From Acidovorax sp. (GTDB taxonomy: Bacteria > Pseudomonadota > Gammaproteobacteria > Burkholderiales > Burkholderiaceae_C): 64,000 nucleotides of DNA. The notes under the pieces were generated by a model that worked only from the letters and a program-made list of their open reading frames with translations, did no database searches and was not told where the DNA came from. The translations under genes and the position numbers were made by a program. Every line of letters starts with the position of its first letter. The first letter of the stretch is position 1. Below, one piece after another: positions 1-9,931 of the stretch. The DNA is taken from contig JAUXZO010000049.1 of the NCBI GenBank assembly GCA_030692685.1, positions 58,186 through 122,185 on the forward strand. Reading direction: 5' to 3'.

Positions 1-2
1 TG

Positions 3-1679
3 GATATCGAAAAAGAGCGTGGGATAACCATCAAGGCGCAGACCGCTGCCCTGCAATACAAGGCGCAGGACGGGCAGGTCTACAACCTCAATCTGATCGA
101 CACGCCGGGCCATGTCGACTTTTCGTATGAAGTGAGCCGCTCGTTGTCAGCATGTGAGGGCGCACTGCTCGTCGTTGATGCATCTCAGGGCGTAGAAGCG
201 CAGACCGTGGCCAACTGCTACACCGCGCTGGACCTTGGCGTCGAAGTGGTGCCCGTGCTGAACAAGATGGATCTGCCCAACGCCGACCCAGAGAACGCCA
301 AGGTAGAGATCGAGGATGTGATTGGCATTGACGCGACCGACGCTATTCCTTGTTCGGCCAAGACTGGCATGGGTATCGATGAGATCCTGGAAGCCATTGT
401 GGCCAAGGTGCCTGCACCGCGTGGCAATGCCGATGGCCCGCTGCGCGCGATGATCATCGATAGCTGGTTCGACAGCTACGTGGGTGTGGTGATGCTGGTA
501 CGTGTAGTGGATGGCCGCCTGCTCAAGGGTGAGCGCATCAAGATGATGGCGAGTGAGGCTGTGTACAACGCGGACAATTTGGGCGTTTTCACGCCCGCCA
601 ACGAGCCGCGCAACTCACTGGACGCGGGCCAAGTGGGCTACATCATCGCTGGCATTAAAGAATTGCAGGCCGCGAAGGTGGGCGACACCATCACGCTCGA
701 AAAGAAGTTGCCCAACAACGCGGGCCCAGCGTCAGAGGCGTTGCCAGGCTTCAAAGAAATCCAGCCCCAAGTGTTTGCTGGTTTGTACCCCACCGAAGCA
801 AGTGAATACGATTCTCTGCGTGATGCGCTGGAAAAGCTCAAGCTCAATGATGCGTCGCTGCACTACGAACCTGAGGTGAGCCAGGCGCTTGGCTTTGGTT
901 TTCGCTGCGGGTTCCTCGGGCTGTTGCATATGGAAATCGTGCAAGAGCGTCTGGAGCGGGAGTTCGACCAGGATCTCATCACGACCGCTCCCAGCGTGGT
1001 CTATCAAGTAGTCCGGGCCGATGGCGAAGTGGTGATGGTGGAGAACCCTTCCAAAATGCCCGACCAAGGGCGGTTGGAAGAAATCCGCGAACCCATTGTC
1101 ACCGTGCACCTGTACATGCCTCAGGACTATGTGGGCCCGGTGATGACGCTGGCCAATCAAAAGCGCGGCGTGCAGATGAACATGGCGTACCACGGTCGCC
1201 AAGTCATGCTCACGTATGAGATGCCACTCGGTGAAATCGTGCTCGACTTCTTCGACAAACTCAAATCGGTGTCGCGCGGATACGCATCCATGGACTATGA
1301 GTTCAAGGAATATCGGGCCTCCGACGTCGTGAAGGTGGATATTCTGCTCAATGGCGAAAAGGTGGATGCCTTGTCCATCATCGTGCATCGTTCGCAGTCC
1401 CAGTACCGGGGCCGTGCCGTGGTCGCCAAGATGCGTGAAATCATCAGCCGCCAGATGTATGACGTGGCTATCCAGGCGGCCATCGGCGCCAACATCATTG
1501 CGCGCGAGACCATCAAGGCCTTGCGCAAAAACGTGCTGGCAAAATGTTATGGCGGTGACGTTAGTCGCAAGCGCAAGCTCCTTGAAAAACAAAAAGCAGG
1601 CAAGAAACGCATGAAACAGATTGGATCAGTCGAGGTGCCGCAGGAGGCATTCTTGGCCATTTTGCAGGTGGAAGACTGA
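3..1679 (+). CDS. lepA: Elongation factor 4 (LepA), 5' end cut by window edge
   Basis: Ribosome back-translocating GTPase that relieves stalled elongation or initiation complexes. The first complete codon is at base 3, and about 40 N-terminal residues (G1 loop) lie outside the window. Visible motifs in order: switch [11 protein letters not shown]3 DTPGH, G4 NKMD, G5 SAKTG, then the EF-G-like domains and the LepA-specific C-terminal domain ending in the lysine-rich stretch [17 protein letters not shown]. There are 558 codons before the TGA. The stop overlaps the lepB start (TGATG), the usual translationally coupled lepA-lepB pair of proteobacteria. Confidence 0.97.
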   Translation, partial: DIEKERGITIKAQTAALQYKAQDGQVYNLNLIDTPGHVDFSYEVSRSLSACEGALLVVDASQGVEAQTVANCYTALDLGVEVVPVLNKMDLPNADPENAKVEIEDVIGIDATDAIPCSAKTGMGIDEILEAIVAKVPAPRGNADGPLRAMIIDSWFDSYVGVVMLVRVVDGRLLKGERIKMMASEAVYNADNLGVFTPANEPRNSLDAGQVGYIIAGIKELQAAKVGDTITLEKKLPNNAGPASEALPGFKEIQPQVFAGLYPTEASEYDSLRDALEKLKLNDASLHYEPEVSQALGFGFRCGFLGLLHMEIVQERLEREFDQDLITTAPSVVYQVVRADGEVVMVENPSKMPDQGRLEEIREPIVTVHLYMPQDYVGPVMTLANQKRGVQMNMAYHGRQVMLTYEMPLGEIVLDFFDKLKSVSRGYASMDYEFKEYRASDVVKVDILLNGEKVDALSIIVHRSQSQYRGRAVVAKMREIISRQMYDVAIQAAIGANIIARETIKALRKNVLAKCYGGDVSRKRKLLEKQKAGKKRMKQIGSVEVPQEAFLAILQVED

Positions 1680-2653
1680 TGCCGTTTATGCAAATTCTCA
1701 CCTCCGCGGTGCTGGCGGCTTTTGTGGGCTATATCGGCGCTTGGTACATGGGCGCCATTGAAGGCAACTTCGCTCTGTTGCTGTTTTTGGCAACGGTAGT
1801 CACCGGGGCCTACTGGCTTGGTGAACGGATTTATTTTCTTCCCCGCCGTCGTCAGGCAGCGCAAGCCATTGAAGCGGCCGCGGTACAGCGCCGTGCCGAA
1901 CTCGACCGCATGGGCATTCGTCAGGTGGATGTAGACGCACAGGAGGCAAAGGGCCGCATTCTGATGCAGCCCTGGTGGCTGGATTGGACCGCGGGACTTT
2001 TCCCGGTGATTGCTGCTGTGTTTTTCCTGCGGTCATTTTTGTTTGAGCCGTTCAAGATCCCGTCGGGCTCCATGATTCCCACTTTGTTGGTGGGCGACCT
2101 GATCCTGGTGAATAAATTCACCTATGGCGTTCGCCTGCCGGTGATCCACAAGAAAATCACCGAAGGCAACAAGCCTGAGCGGGGTGACGTGATGGTGTTT
2201 CGCTATCCACCGCAGCCCAGCCTGGACTACATCAAGCGGGTGGTTGGTGTGCCTGGGGATGAGGTGGCATATATCAACAAGCGCCTGACGATTAACGGTC
2301 AGGTGATCGACACCAAAGCGTTACCTGATTTTTTTGAAGAAGATTCGATGCGTTACTTCAAGCAATTTGAAGAACAATTGGGCAGCCAGCCCCATCGGTT
2401 GCTCAATAACCCGGACGTTCCCGCCTTTGTGCAAGGCGCCAGTAATTTTGCCTACCGCGATAACTGTCGCTACAGTGTCGAAGGCGTCACCTGCAAGGTG
2501 CCTGAAGGCCACTACTTCATGATGGGCGACAACCGGGACAACTCTCTGGATTCGCGCTACTGGGGGTTTGTGCCTGAGGGCAATATTGTCGGGAAAGCCT
2601 TTTTTGTCTGGATGAATTTCGGTAGTCTCAAGCGAATCGGTCCATTTCATTGA
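1679..2653 (+). CDS. lepB: Signal peptidase I
   Basis: Membrane-bound serine/lysine peptidase that removes signal peptides from exported preproteins. 324 residues, with two hydrophobic N-terminal segments (about 7-27 and 30-47) and a third near 103-122 just before the catalytic domain. The nucleophile is S131 in the SGSM box, the general-base lysine is K186 in YIKRVVGVPGD, and the C-terminal GDNRDNSLDSRYWG box is intact. The ATG overlaps the lepA stop by one base, so translation is probably coupled. Secretion clients in this window include the pectate-lyase-like protein at 56.9-58.6 kb. Confidence 0.96.
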   Translation: MPFMQILTSAVLAAFVGYIGAWYMGAIEGNFALLLFLATVVTGAYWLGERIYFLPRRRQAAQAIEAAAVQRRAELDRMGIRQVDVDAQEAKGRILMQPWWLDWTAGLFPVIAAVFFLRSFLFEPFKIPSGSMIPTLLVGDLILVNKFTYGVRLPVIHKKITEGNKPERGDVMVFRYPPQPSLDYIKRVVGVPGDEVAYINKRLTINGQVIDTKALPDFFEEDSMRYFKQFEEQLGSQPHRLLNNPDVPAFVQGASNFAYRDNCRYSVEGVTCKVPEGHYFMMGDNRDNSLDSRYWGFVPEGNIVGKAFFVWMNFGSLKRIGPFH

Positions 2654-2690
2654 GCGGGATCTGTCGCAGAACACAAGGAGAGGGTAAGTT

Positions 2691-3053
2691 ATGAAGTTGC
2701 ATCGCACAGCCAGCCGGTCGCGTCAGCGCGGGTTGTCTTTTATTGGGCTTGTTTTTTTTGGAGTGTTTGCAGTGGCTGCGTTCGCGATTGGCGGTCAGTC
2801 GGTGCCGATCTTTCTGGAAAACGTCGCAATCAAGAAAGCGGCAGAGAAGGCAAAGCTCGAAAGCTCGGTGCCGGGTATTCGGGCGGCATTTGATCGGGCA
2901 GCCGCTATTGACGACATCACGTCGATTCAAGGCAAAGACCTTGAGATCACCAAGCGCGGTGACAAAACGGTGGTTGGCTTCAAATATTCGCGTGAAATCG
3001 CTTTGGCGGGCCCGGCCTTCCTGGTTTACCGCTTCGAAGAGCAGACCAAGTAA
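2691..3053 (+). CDS. DUF4845 small membrane protein
   Basis: 120-residue protein with a basic N-terminus, one transmembrane segment (about residues 15-33) and a short periplasmic-type domain. It matches in size and position the DUF4845 protein usually found between lepB and rnc in betaproteobacteria; its function is unknown. A Shine-Dalgarno-like AAGGAGAGGG lies a few bases upstream of the ATG. The stop codon is directly followed by the rnc start. Confidence 0.85.
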   Translation: MKLHRTASRSRQRGLSFIGLVFFGVFAVAAFAIGGQSVPIFLENVAIKKAAEKAKLESSVPGIRAAFDRAAAIDDITSIQGKDLEITKRGDKTVVGFKYSREIALAGPAFLVYRFEEQTK

Positions 3054-3737
3054 GTGCATCCTGGCCTGTTAGCGTTGCAGGACCGCCTGCAGCATGTCTT
3101 TTCCGATCCGTCCCTCCTTCAGCGCGCCGCCACACACCGCAGTTTCTCCGCGGACCACAATGAGCGGCTGGAGTTTCTGGGTGATTCCGTTTTGAACCTG
3201 GCCGTGGCAAGCCTGCTGTACCAGCGGCTGTCTGCGCTGCCGGAAGGGGATCTTTCGCGTGTGCGTGCCAACCTGGTCAAGCAAGACACCTTGTACCAGT
3301 TGGCGTTGCGGTTGAAGGTTTCTGATGTGTTGCGTCTGGGCGAGGGGGAATGCAAGTCTGGTGGGCAGCAGCGTCCGTCCATCCTTGCGGATGCACTGGA
3401 GGCCTTGATCGGTGCGGTGTATCTGGATGCAGGGTATGCCAGCGCCGAGGCGTTGGTCCACCGTCTGTTTCAAGGCGTGGAGATCAACCCGCAGATGCAG
3501 GCGGCCTCCAAGGACCCCAAAACCGCGTTGCAGGAGTGGCTCCAGGGCCGCAAAATGAAGCTGCCGCAATACAAAGTGGTGGCTACCGTGGGCGCCGCGC
3601 ACCGCCAGACCTTTGATGTCGAGTGCGATATTCCCGAATTGGGCCTCACCGAGCGCGGCATTGGTGGCTCCCGCCGGGCGGGCGAGCAGGCCGCCGCAGA
3701 GGCCATGCTGGCCACATTGAAAGCAAAGAAATTATGA
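3054..3737 (+). CDS. rnc: Ribonuclease III
   Basis: Double-strand-specific endoribonuclease that processes rRNA precursors and regulatory RNAs. 227 residues. The signature [11 protein letters not shown] (E40, D44) and the second acidic cluster [11 protein letters not shown] (D113, E116) supply the Mg-binding residues. A C-terminal dsRNA-binding domain starts near residue 154 ([11 protein letters not shown]) and ends in the conserved [10 protein letters not shown] helix. The start is a GTG directly after the stop of the preceding gene (TAAGTG), with no gap. The stop overlaps era in the ATGA configuration. Confidence 0.95.
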   Translation: MHPGLLALQDRLQHVFSDPSLLQRAATHRSFSADHNERLEFLGDSVLNLAVASLLYQRLSALPEGDLSRVRANLVKQDTLYQLALRLKVSDVLRLGEGECKSGGQQRPSILADALEALIGAVYLDAGYASAEALVHRLFQGVEINPQMQAASKDPKTALQEWLQGRKMKLPQYKVVATVGAAHRQTFDVECDIPELGLTERGIGGSRRAGEQAAAEAMLATLKAKKL

Positions 3738-4738
3738 ATGATGCTACCAAAGATGTAGCTGGTGACGAAGGCGCAGAAAGCGCTCCGGTGCAAAATGACC
3801 TGGAAGCCATGTTGGCTGCGGCGGGCGCTCCAGCGGCTGTGCCAGGTCAACGCTGTGGCGTGATCGCCATCGTAGGCAAGCCCAACGTGGGTAAATCGAC
3901 GCTGCTCAATGCCCTGGTGGGCCAAAAAATCAGCATCACCTCGCGCAAGGCGCAGACCACGCGCCACCGCATCACCGGTATCCGCACGCGCGAGCAAACG
4001 CAGTTTGTCTTCGTCGATACCCCTGGTTTCCAGACACGGCACGCCACAGCGCTCAATAAATCGCTGAACAAGACCGTGATGGGCGCGATTGGCGACGTGG
4101 ATTTGATCCTGTTCGTGGTGGAGGCGGGCAACTTCACGCTGGCCGATGCCAAGGTGCTGTCGCTGTTCAAGCCCGGCATCCCCACGCTGCTGCTGGCCAA
4201 CAAACTTGACATGGTGCACCGCCGCGCCGAGCTTGCGCCGTGGCTCAAGAGCATGCAAGAGCGCCACCCGTTTGCCGAATTCGTGCCCATGTCGGCCAAG
4301 AACAAGGGCGACATCGAACGCTTGTTTGGCATCTGCGCCAAATACCTGCCGGAGCAGGCATGGTGGTATGGCGAAGAAGAACTGACCGACCGAAGCGAAA
4401 AATTCCTGGCGTCGGAAACCGTGCGCGAAAAGCTGTTCCGCTTCACCGGCGACGAACTGCCCTACACCTCGACCGTGGTGATCGACAAGTTCGAGGAAGA
4501 AGCCAGCAAGGCGCACAAGCGCATGGTGAAGATCGCCGCCACCATCGTGGTGGAGCGTGACAACCACAAGATGATGGTCATTGGCGACAAGGGCGAACGC
4601 CTCAAGCGCATCGGCACGGAAGCCCGCCAAGAGCTGGAAAAGCTCATGGATGCCAAAGTGTTTTTGGAGCTTTGGGTCAAGGTGCGCTCCGGCTGGGCCG
4701 ACGATGAAGCGCGCGTGCGCTCGTTCGGCTACGAATAA
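3734..4738 (+). CDS. era: GTPase Era
   Basis: Essential GTPase for 16S rRNA maturation and 30S assembly. 334 residues. G1 GKPNVGKS is at 48-55, followed by G3 DTPGF, G4 NKLD and G5 SAKN; the C-terminal KH domain contains [13 protein letters not shown]. The ATG overlapping the rnc stop (ATGA) was chosen; the reading frame stays open further upstream, but only inside rnc. The N-terminus carries about 40 low-complexity Ala/Glu/Asp residues before the G domain, longer than in E. coli Era. Confidence 0.95.
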   Translation: MNDATKDVAGDEGAESAPVQNDLEAMLAAAGAPAAVPGQRCGVIAIVGKPNVGKSTLLNALVGQKISITSRKAQTTRHRITGIRTREQTQFVFVDTPGFQTRHATALNKSLNKTVMGAIGDVDLILFVVEAGNFTLADAKVLSLFKPGIPTLLLANKLDMVHRRAELAPWLKSMQERHPFAEFVPMSAKNKGDIERLFGICAKYLPEQAWWYGEEELTDRSEKFLASETVREKLFRFTGDELPYTSTVVIDKFEEEASKAHKRMVKIAATIVVERDNHKMMVIGDKGERLKRIGTEARQELEKLMDAKVFLELWVKVRSGWADDEARVRSFGYE

Positions 4739-4828
4739 TCCTGTGCCTGCCCGCGACCCTGTCTTGCCCGGGCGGCAAAAGCGGGCTGGCGCTTGCCAGC
4801 CGCGCACACTTTTCCAGGTTTGACTCCG

Positions 4829-5596
4829 ATGGCCGCTGCCAAGCGCATTTCAGACGAGCCAGCCTTTGTGCTGCACAGCTACGACTGGAGCGAATCCAGC
4901 CTGATTTTGGAAGTTTTTTGCCGCCAGCAAGGGCGTGTCGCGCTGGTAGCCAAGGGCGCGAAAAAGCCCACCTCCAACTTCCGCCCAGTGCTGCTGCCGC
5001 TGCAGCCCTTGCTGTTGACCTACACGCTCAGCGGCGATGGCAATGCCGATATCCACACCCTCAAAGGCGCGGAGTGGGTGGGCGGGCATGTGATGCCCAC
5101 AGGCGATGCGTTGCTGTCGGGCATGTACCTCAACGAACTCCTGCTGCGCCTGCTGGCCCGCGCCGACCCCCACCATGCCCTGTTCGATGCATACGCCGGT
5201 GTGGTGCGCGTGCTGGCCAGCGAGCACGGTGACGCGCTGGAGCCGGTGTTGCGCAGCTTCGAGTTGCTGCTGCTGCGCGAAATTGGTTTGCTCCCGGGCC
5301 TGGATGTTCAGACCATGACTTTGGAGCCGCTGCGGCCGACAACGCGCTACACGTTGGTGCCCGAAGGCGGCTTGCGCGCAGCCTCCGCCGCCGACCGCGC
5401 GGGCCTGCTTGGCAGCCAGTGGCAAACGCTGCAGCGCGCGCTGGATGACGATACCGCCAGCTATACCGCCACCTTGCGTGCCTGTGCGCCAGTGGCCTCA
5501 GAACTCAAACCCCAGTTGCGGACTTTGCTGCAATACCATTGCGGCAGTCCGATGCTGCGCACCCGCCAGCTCATGATTGACCTGCAGGCCCTATGA
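4829..5596 (+). CDS. recO: DNA repair protein RecO
   Basis: RecF-pathway mediator that helps load RecA onto SSB-coated DNA. From the ATG at 4829 the protein has 255 residues, close to family length. It has an N-terminal OB-fold ([13 protein letters not shown]) and the alpha-helical C-terminal region; the zinc-finger cysteines of some RecO proteins are absent. A TTG at 4793 in the same frame would add 12 residues with no support. The stop overlaps pdxJ (ATGA), as in the usual rnc-era-recO-pdxJ order. Confidence 0.93.
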   Translation: MAAAKRISDEPAFVLHSYDWSESSLILEVFCRQQGRVALVAKGAKKPTSNFRPVLLPLQPLLLTYTLSGDGNADIHTLKGAEWVGGHVMPTGDALLSGMYLNELLLRLLARADPHHALFDAYAGVVRVLASEHGDALEPVLRSFELLLLREIGLLPGLDVQTMTLEPLRPTTRYTLVPEGGLRAASAADRAGLLGSQWQTLQRALDDDTASYTATLRACAPVASELKPQLRTLLQYHCGSPMLRTRQLMIDLQAL

Positions 5597-6378
5597 CATC
5601 CCCTTCACAGCCATCGCATCGCACCGCCTTGTCGGTCAACGTCAACAAAGTCGCGCTGCTGCGCAACACGCGCCACCTGGGCATTCCGAGCGTCACGCGC
5701 GCGGCAGAGCTGTGCTTGCAGGCCGGTGCGCAGGGCATCACCGTGCATCCCCGGCCTGACGAGCGGCACATTCGCGGCCAGGACGTGTTCGAGCTGGCCG
5801 CGCTGATGAAAGCCTGGCCCGACCGCGAATACAACATCGAAGGCAACCCGTCGCAAAACCTGATGGACTTCATCCGCCAGGTGCTGCCGCATCAGGCCAC
5901 CTTTGTGCCCGACAGCGAAGAGCAGTTCACCAGCGACCATGGCTGGAGCTTTCCTCAGGATGCTGAGCGGCTGGCGCCCCTGATTGCTGAGTGCAAGGCG
6001 TTGGGCGTGCGTGTGAGCCTGTTCATGGACCCGGTGCCGGAGCAAATGGCCGCTGCCAAAGCCGCAGGTGCTGACCGCGTAGAGCTGTACACCGAGCCCT
6101 ATGCTGCTGCTTGGGGTACTCCACAGCAATCCGCTGAGATCAAGCGCTATGCCGCAGCAGCGCAGGCGGCTCTGGATGCCGGCCTGGGCGTCAACGCGGG
6201 CCACGACCTCAACCGCGACAACCTCGCCGCTTTTGTGCGCGAGGTGCCCGGGGTGTTGGAGGTCTCTATTGGCCACGCCCTCATTGCCGACGCGCTGGAG
6301 TTGGGCTATGCCGCCACGGTGCAGGCCTACCTGGGCTGCATTCAGTCGGTTTTTGCCGCGCAGGCAAATAACTCCTGA
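5593..6378 (+). CDS. pdxJ: Pyridoxine 5'-phosphate synthase
   Basis: Condenses 1-deoxyxylulose 5-phosphate with 3-amino-2-oxopropyl phosphate to form pyridoxine 5'-phosphate, the last step of DXP-dependent vitamin B6 synthesis. 261 residues. Family signatures are [15 protein letters not shown] near the N-terminus, [11 protein letters not shown] and the late [12 protein letters not shown]. The start overlaps the recO stop. The whole gap to acpS is filled by a palindromic repeat. Confidence 0.95.
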   Translation: MTSPSQPSHRTALSVNVNKVALLRNTRHLGIPSVTRAAELCLQAGAQGITVHPRPDERHIRGQDVFELAALMKAWPDREYNIEGNPSQNLMDFIRQVLPHQATFVPDSEEQFTSDHGWSFPQDAERLAPLIAECKALGVRVSLFMDPVPEQMAAAKAAGADRVELYTEPYAAAWGTPQQSAEIKRYAAAAQAALDAGLGVNAGHDLNRDNLAAFVREVPGVLEVSIGHALIADALELGYAATVQAYLGCIQSVFAAQANNS

Positions 6379-6380
6379 TT

Positions 6381-6429
6381 TGATAGCTGCTAGCGCTTTA
6401 TTGATAAGCGCTAGAGGCCAATTTCATTC
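6381..6429. repeat. Dispersed palindromic repeat, copy 1 (pdxJ-acpS gap)
   Basis: Arms TGCTAGCGCTTT and AAGCGCTAGAGG flank a short loop, followed by the conserved tail CCAATTTCATTC. It fills almost all of the 58-base gap between pdxJ and acpS and ends about 8 bases before the acpS ATG. Confidence 0.9.
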
Positions 6430-6436
6430 AAAAAAC

Positions 6437-6829
6437 ATGATTTACGGCATTGGTACCGACATCTGCGACGTGCGCCGCATCGCGGCCAGCCTGGAGCGCC
6501 ATGGCGATCGCTTTGCCCAGAAGGTGCTGGCCGACGGCGAACTGGCCACCTGGCGCGAGCGCAGTGCGCGCTGGCCGGACCGGGGTCTGCGCTATTTGGC
6601 CACGCGGTTCTCCGCCAAGGAAGCCTTCAGCAAAGCCATTGGCCTGGGCATGCGCATGCCCATGACCTGGCGCCATTGCGAGGTGTCCAAGCTTGCGAGT
6701 GGTCAGCCCGTGATCGTGCTGCATGGTGCGCTTAAGGAGTGGTTCGATGCCAAAGGGCTGACGGTGCACCTGAGCGTGACCGACGAGACCGACTATGCCG
6801 CCAGCTTCTGTTTGGTAGAGAAATTTTGA
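6437..6829 (+). CDS. acpS: Holo-[acyl-carrier-protein] synthase
   Basis: Transfers 4'-phosphopantetheine from CoA to apo-ACP. From the ATG at 6437 it has 130 residues, normal for AcpS. The Mg-binding motif [15 protein letters not shown] (D8) and [13 protein letters not shown] (E62) are both present. The frame is open upstream to 6101, but only inside pdxJ. No Shine-Dalgarno sequence is visible, because the repeat runs to within about 8 bases of the start; translation may depend on coupling or on the repeat structure. Confidence 0.93.
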   Translation: MIYGIGTDICDVRRIAASLERHGDRFAQKVLADGELATWRERSARWPDRGLRYLATRFSAKEAFSKAIGLGMRMPMTWRHCEVSKLASGQPVIVLHGALKEWFDAKGLTVHLSVTDETDYAASFCLVEKF

Positions 6830-6830
6830 T

Positions 6831-6888
6831 TGAAAAGAGGCTCTAGCGCTTGATGGATAAGCGCGAGTAGCTATGTATTAAATAGCAA
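6831..6888. repeat. Dispersed palindromic repeat, copy 2 (acpS-nagZ gap)
   Basis: Copy with arms CTAGCGCTTG and AAGCGCGAGTAGCTA; the right arm has diverged from CTAGCAGCTA. The outer segment ending in AAATAGCAACC shows that the repeat unit extends beyond the hairpin. It lies directly between the acpS stop and the nagZ start. Confidence 0.82.
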
Positions 6889-6906
6889 CCTGATGTTTGA
6901 CACCCT

Positions 6907-7998
6907 ATGACCGAACACGCCCCCCTCATCCTCGACGTGGCAGGCACTGAGTTGACCGCCGCCGACCGCCGCCGCTTGGCCCACCCGCTGACCGGCGGTG
7001 TCATCCTGTTCGCCCGCAACTGGGAAAACCGCGCGCAGCTGTTGCAGCTAACCAGCAGCATCAAGGCGGTGCGCGATGACCTGCTGATCTGCGTGGACCA
7101 CGAAGGCGGCCGGGTACAGCGTTTTCGCACCGATGGCTTCACGCACCTGCCACCGATGCGTGCGCTGGGCGAGCTGTGGATGGATGACGGCAAGGGCGCC
7201 AAGGCCATGCCCGGCAGCGGCGCGCTGCGAGCCACCAATGCAGCCACTGCGTCAGGCTATGTGCTGGGCGCCGAACTGCGGGCCTGCGGCGTGGACTTCA
7301 GCTTTGCGCCGGTGTTGGACCTTGACCATGGCGAAAGCGGCGTGATCGGCGACCGCGCCTTTCACCGCGACCCGCGTGTGGTGGCACTGCTGGCCAAAAG
7401 CGTCATGCACGGCCTGCTGCAAGCGGGCATGGCCAACTGCGGCAAACACTTTCCGGGGCACGGCTTTGTCAAAGCCGACTCGCACACCGAGGTGCCCGTG
7501 GACAACCGCAGCCTCAAGGCCATCCTGGCCGACGATGCCGCGCCATACCCCTGGCTCAGCAGCACGCTCACCAGCGTGATGCCCGCCCATGTGATCTACC
7601 CCAAGGTGGACAGCCGCCCGGCGGGCTTTTCGCAGCGCTGGCTGCAGGACATCCTGCGCCGCCAGATGCGGTTTGATGGCGCGATCTTCAGCGATGACCT
7701 CAGCATGGAGGGCGCTCGCCGTTTGGACGGCCAGGTGGTCAGCTACACCGAAGCCGCCATCGCCGCGCTGGCTGCGGGCTGCGACCTGGTGCTGCTGTGC
7801 AATCAGAGCGTTGGCGACGGCAAAGCCGTGGACGAATTGATCGATGGCCTGGACGCCGCCCTTTCAAAAGGCAAGTGGCAGCCTAGCGTAGACAGTGAGT
7901 CCCGCCGGTTGGCGCTGCTGCCAGAAACCCTGCCGCAGCCCTGGGACGACCTGATGTATCAGCCTGCGTATCTGCAGGCTCTGGACTTGTTGCCCTGA
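6907..7998 (+). CDS. nagZ: Beta-N-acetylhexosaminidase
   Basis: Cytoplasmic glycoside hydrolase family 3 enzyme that removes GlcNAc from anhydromuropeptides in cell-wall recycling. 363 residues. The family signature KHFPGHG is at 180-186 with the histidine general acid/base of the mobile loop, and the nucleophile aspartate lies in FSDDLSMEGA near 263. VDHEGGRVQRF is also conserved. There is no signal peptide, as expected for NagZ. Confidence 0.95.
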   Translation: MTEHAPLILDVAGTELTAADRRRLAHPLTGGVILFARNWENRAQLLQLTSSIKAVRDDLLICVDHEGGRVQRFRTDGFTHLPPMRALGELWMDDGKGAKAMPGSGALRATNAATASGYVLGAELRACGVDFSFAPVLDLDHGESGVIGDRAFHRDPRVVALLAKSVMHGLLQAGMANCGKHFPGHGFVKADSHTEVPVDNRSLKAILADDAAPYPWLSSTLTSVMPAHVIYPKVDSRPAGFSQRWLQDILRRQMRFDGAIFSDDLSMEGARRLDGQVVSYTEAAIAALAAGCDLVLLCNQSVGDGKAVDELIDGLDAALSKGKWQPSVDSESRRLALLPETLPQPWDDLMYQPAYLQALDLLP

Positions 7999-8098
7999 AT
8001 GCGCCAGCGCGTCAGGAGTCGTCCGGACTTGGCGCGCCGTTACCCCAACATGGTCTGCCGCGGCGATTTGCAGCTGGCGGGTTTTACGTTCGACGCCT

Positions 8099-8126
8099 TC
8101 TAGGGCGTATTGTCTAGGGCGTATTG
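8099..8126. repeat. 14-bp tandem duplication at the 3' end of the mscS-type gene
   Basis: Two adjacent identical copies of TCTAGGGCGTATTG, at 8099-8112 and 8113-8126. The second copy contains the stop codon of the mscS-type gene; the first lies just beyond it. Confidence 0.85.
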
Positions 8127-8848
8127 AAAGGGCCGGGCACCACCGGCGGTGGAGCCGCCACTGAGGCCGTTGCGGCGCCCGGGAGGGGTTCAGCGGCGGG
8201 CGCTGGCGGCGGGGGCACGCCATGGAACCTGCGCACCACACGCTGAAAAATCAGCGAGTTCGGTATCTGTAGCCACGCTCCGCCATGGGCCGCGGTGTGC
8301 ACCGCGCCGTGGTCTTCGAGGGTGGTGTAGAGCAGGTTGATGTCCACCACGCGGCCTTTGGCGCCCGGCTTTTCTGCCGTGTCCAGCACCTCGATGTAGT
8401 CACCGATGCGGAACGGGCGTACGGTAAAGATCAGCAGCGCGCAAAACAGGTTGGACAACACGCTCCACGCGGCAAAAAATGCCACTGCGCCCACGGTGGC
8501 AAAGCCGGTAAAAGCTGTCCAAAGCACCGTGGCCGACACCCCCATGCGTTCGAGCACCAGCAGCAGCGCACTGGCGATGATCACCCAGCGAATCAGGCCG
8601 TTGATGGGCACCAGCAATTCATCAGGCAGCTGGTAGTGCGCGCTCGCGCGGCGAACCAGGCGGCGCAAAGTGCGTTGCAGCAGCCAGGCCACCAGCAGGA
8701 TCAAAAGGATCTGCACGCCAGGGACGATGACTTCGAGCCAGTCCTGCACCCAGTCGGGCAGGCGGTCGGTCAGAACTTGCATGCGCGAAGCAGCAGTGCG
8801 GGCGTTGCGCTCGGTCGCGCTGAAGGAAAAGGCAGAAAAGAAACTCAA
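8114..8848 (-). CDS. MscS-family small-conductance mechanosensitive channel
   Basis: 244-residue membrane protein. Hydrophobic helices are at about 40-60 and 85-102, with a pore-lining Ala/Gly-rich helix (FATVGAVAFFAAWSVLSNLFCALLIF) followed by the MscS beta-domain signature VRPFRIGDYIEV. The C-terminus ends in a Pro/Ala tail. The start used is a TTG overlapping the stop of the upstream cyclase gene, with GGAG 11 bases before it. An ATG at 8782 would give 222 residues and is the alternative. The pairing suggests co-expression with the c-di-GMP gene. Confidence 0.85.
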   Translation of the reverse strand: MSFFSAFSFSATERNARTAASRMQVLTDRLPDWVQDWLEVIVPGVQILLILLVAWLLQRTLRRLVRRASAHYQLPDELLVPINGLIRWVIIASALLLVLERMGVSATVLWTAFTGFATVGAVAFFAAWSVLSNLFCALLIFTVRPFRIGDYIEVLDTAEKPGAKGRVVDINLLYTTLEDHGAVHTAAHGGAWLQIPNSLIFQRVVRRFHGVPPPPAPAAEPLPGAATASVAAPPPVVPGPFNTP

Positions 8849-9879
8849 TTGCGCAATTGCTCCACGGTGTCCATTTGCATTTCAAAACTGAAGAAACGAT
8901 TGCGGCCCTGGGCCTTTGCGGCATACAGGGCCTGGTCGGCGCGCATGATCATGCTCTCGGCGTTGGTGCTGCCGTCGGGTACACAGGTGGTGATGCCACC
9001 CGACAAGGTCAACGTAGCGCCCAGCGGCGAATCTGCATGCGGTAGCGCGCGCACCTTCAGCAGTTGCCCCAGCGCCCGCGCAAAGGTCATGGCGCCCGAG
9101 CGCGGTGTGTTGGGCAGGATGAGCGCGAACTCCTCGCCGCCATAGCGCGACGCCACATCGCGCGGGCGCACACACACCTCGCGCAGCAAACGGCCCACTT
9201 CCTTCAGGCAGGCGTCGCCCTGCACATGACCACTGGCGTCATTGAAAAGCTTGAAGTGGTCCAGGTCGCACAGCATCAGCGTGAGCGGAGAGCCGTCACG
9301 GCGAGTTGCCAGAATTTCACTGTGCAGGATGCGGTCAAAGCCCCGGCGGTTGACCAAACCCGTGAGGGCATCGACCTCCACCAATTCGTTCAGGCGCAGG
9401 TTAGCCGCGTGCAATTCGGACGACATCGACACCAGTCTGCGGCGCATGTCCAGCAGGCGCCGCATGGCGCGCAGTTTGGCCATCAAAACGATGGGCCTGA
9501 CGGGTTTGACGAGGTAGTCGTCGCCGCCCACTTCAATACCGCGCCATACGTCCAGTTCGTTGTCCAGGCCCGACAGGAAGATGATGGGTGTCCAGTCACC
9601 CGCCTCACTTGCGCGCATCTGCTGTGCCACCCAGTAGCCATCCTCGCCCGGCAGTTTGATGTCCAGAAGCACCAGGTCGGGCCGATGGGCTTTGAACAGA
9701 TGCAGCGCGGTGTGGCCCTCTGGGGCTTCAAAGATCTCCGTCACACCGGCCCGCCGAAGCTCGGCGACCAGGGCGGCTCTTACCGAGCGTTGGTCTTCCA
9801 CCACCAGCACCGAGAACCCCCCGCCCGAGGGCGAAGCTTCTGTGGCTAGGTTCGGCGCGCTGCTTGGCGTGAATTGCAC
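8845..9879 (-). CDS. Response regulator with diguanylate cyclase (REC-GGDEF) output
   Basis: 344 residues. The N-terminal receiver domain (about 23-140) has phospho-acceptor Asp in VLLDIKLPGEDG and the conserved Lys in YLVKPVRP. It is followed by a coiled linker and a C-terminal GGDEF domain with active-site GGEEF (RYGGEEFALILP). An RxxD inhibitory site (RPRD) sits exactly five residues before GGEEF, so product feedback by c-di-GMP is likely. The start is a GTG with AGGAG 8 bases upstream. No partner histidine kinase is adjacent. Confidence 0.93.
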   Translation of the reverse strand: MQFTPSSAPNLATEASPSGGGFSVLVVEDQRSVRAALVAELRRAGVTEIFEAPEGHTALHLFKAHRPDLVLLDIKLPGEDGYWVAQQMRASEAGDWTPIIFLSGLDNELDVWRGIEVGGDDYLVKPVRPIVLMAKLRAMRRLLDMRRRLVSMSSELHAANLRLNELVEVDALTGLVNRRGFDRILHSEILATRRDGSPLTLMLCDLDHFKLFNDASGHVQGDACLKEVGRLLREVCVRPRDVASRYGGEEFALILPNTPRSGAMTFARALGQLLKVRALPHADSPLGATLTLSGGITTCVPDGSTNAESMIMRADQALYAAKAQGRNRFFSFEMQMDTVEQLRN

Positions 9880-9931
9880 GGTGGCGACTCCTGGTGCGGT
9901 AAACGGCGTGTCTGATGGGCGGGACGCCCTT

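Noticed and set aside
7999..8103. 34-codon ORF directly after nagZ (ATG one base after the stop)
   Set aside because: No recognisable motif or ribosome-binding site; possibly coupled or a gene remnant, but not supportable from sequence.
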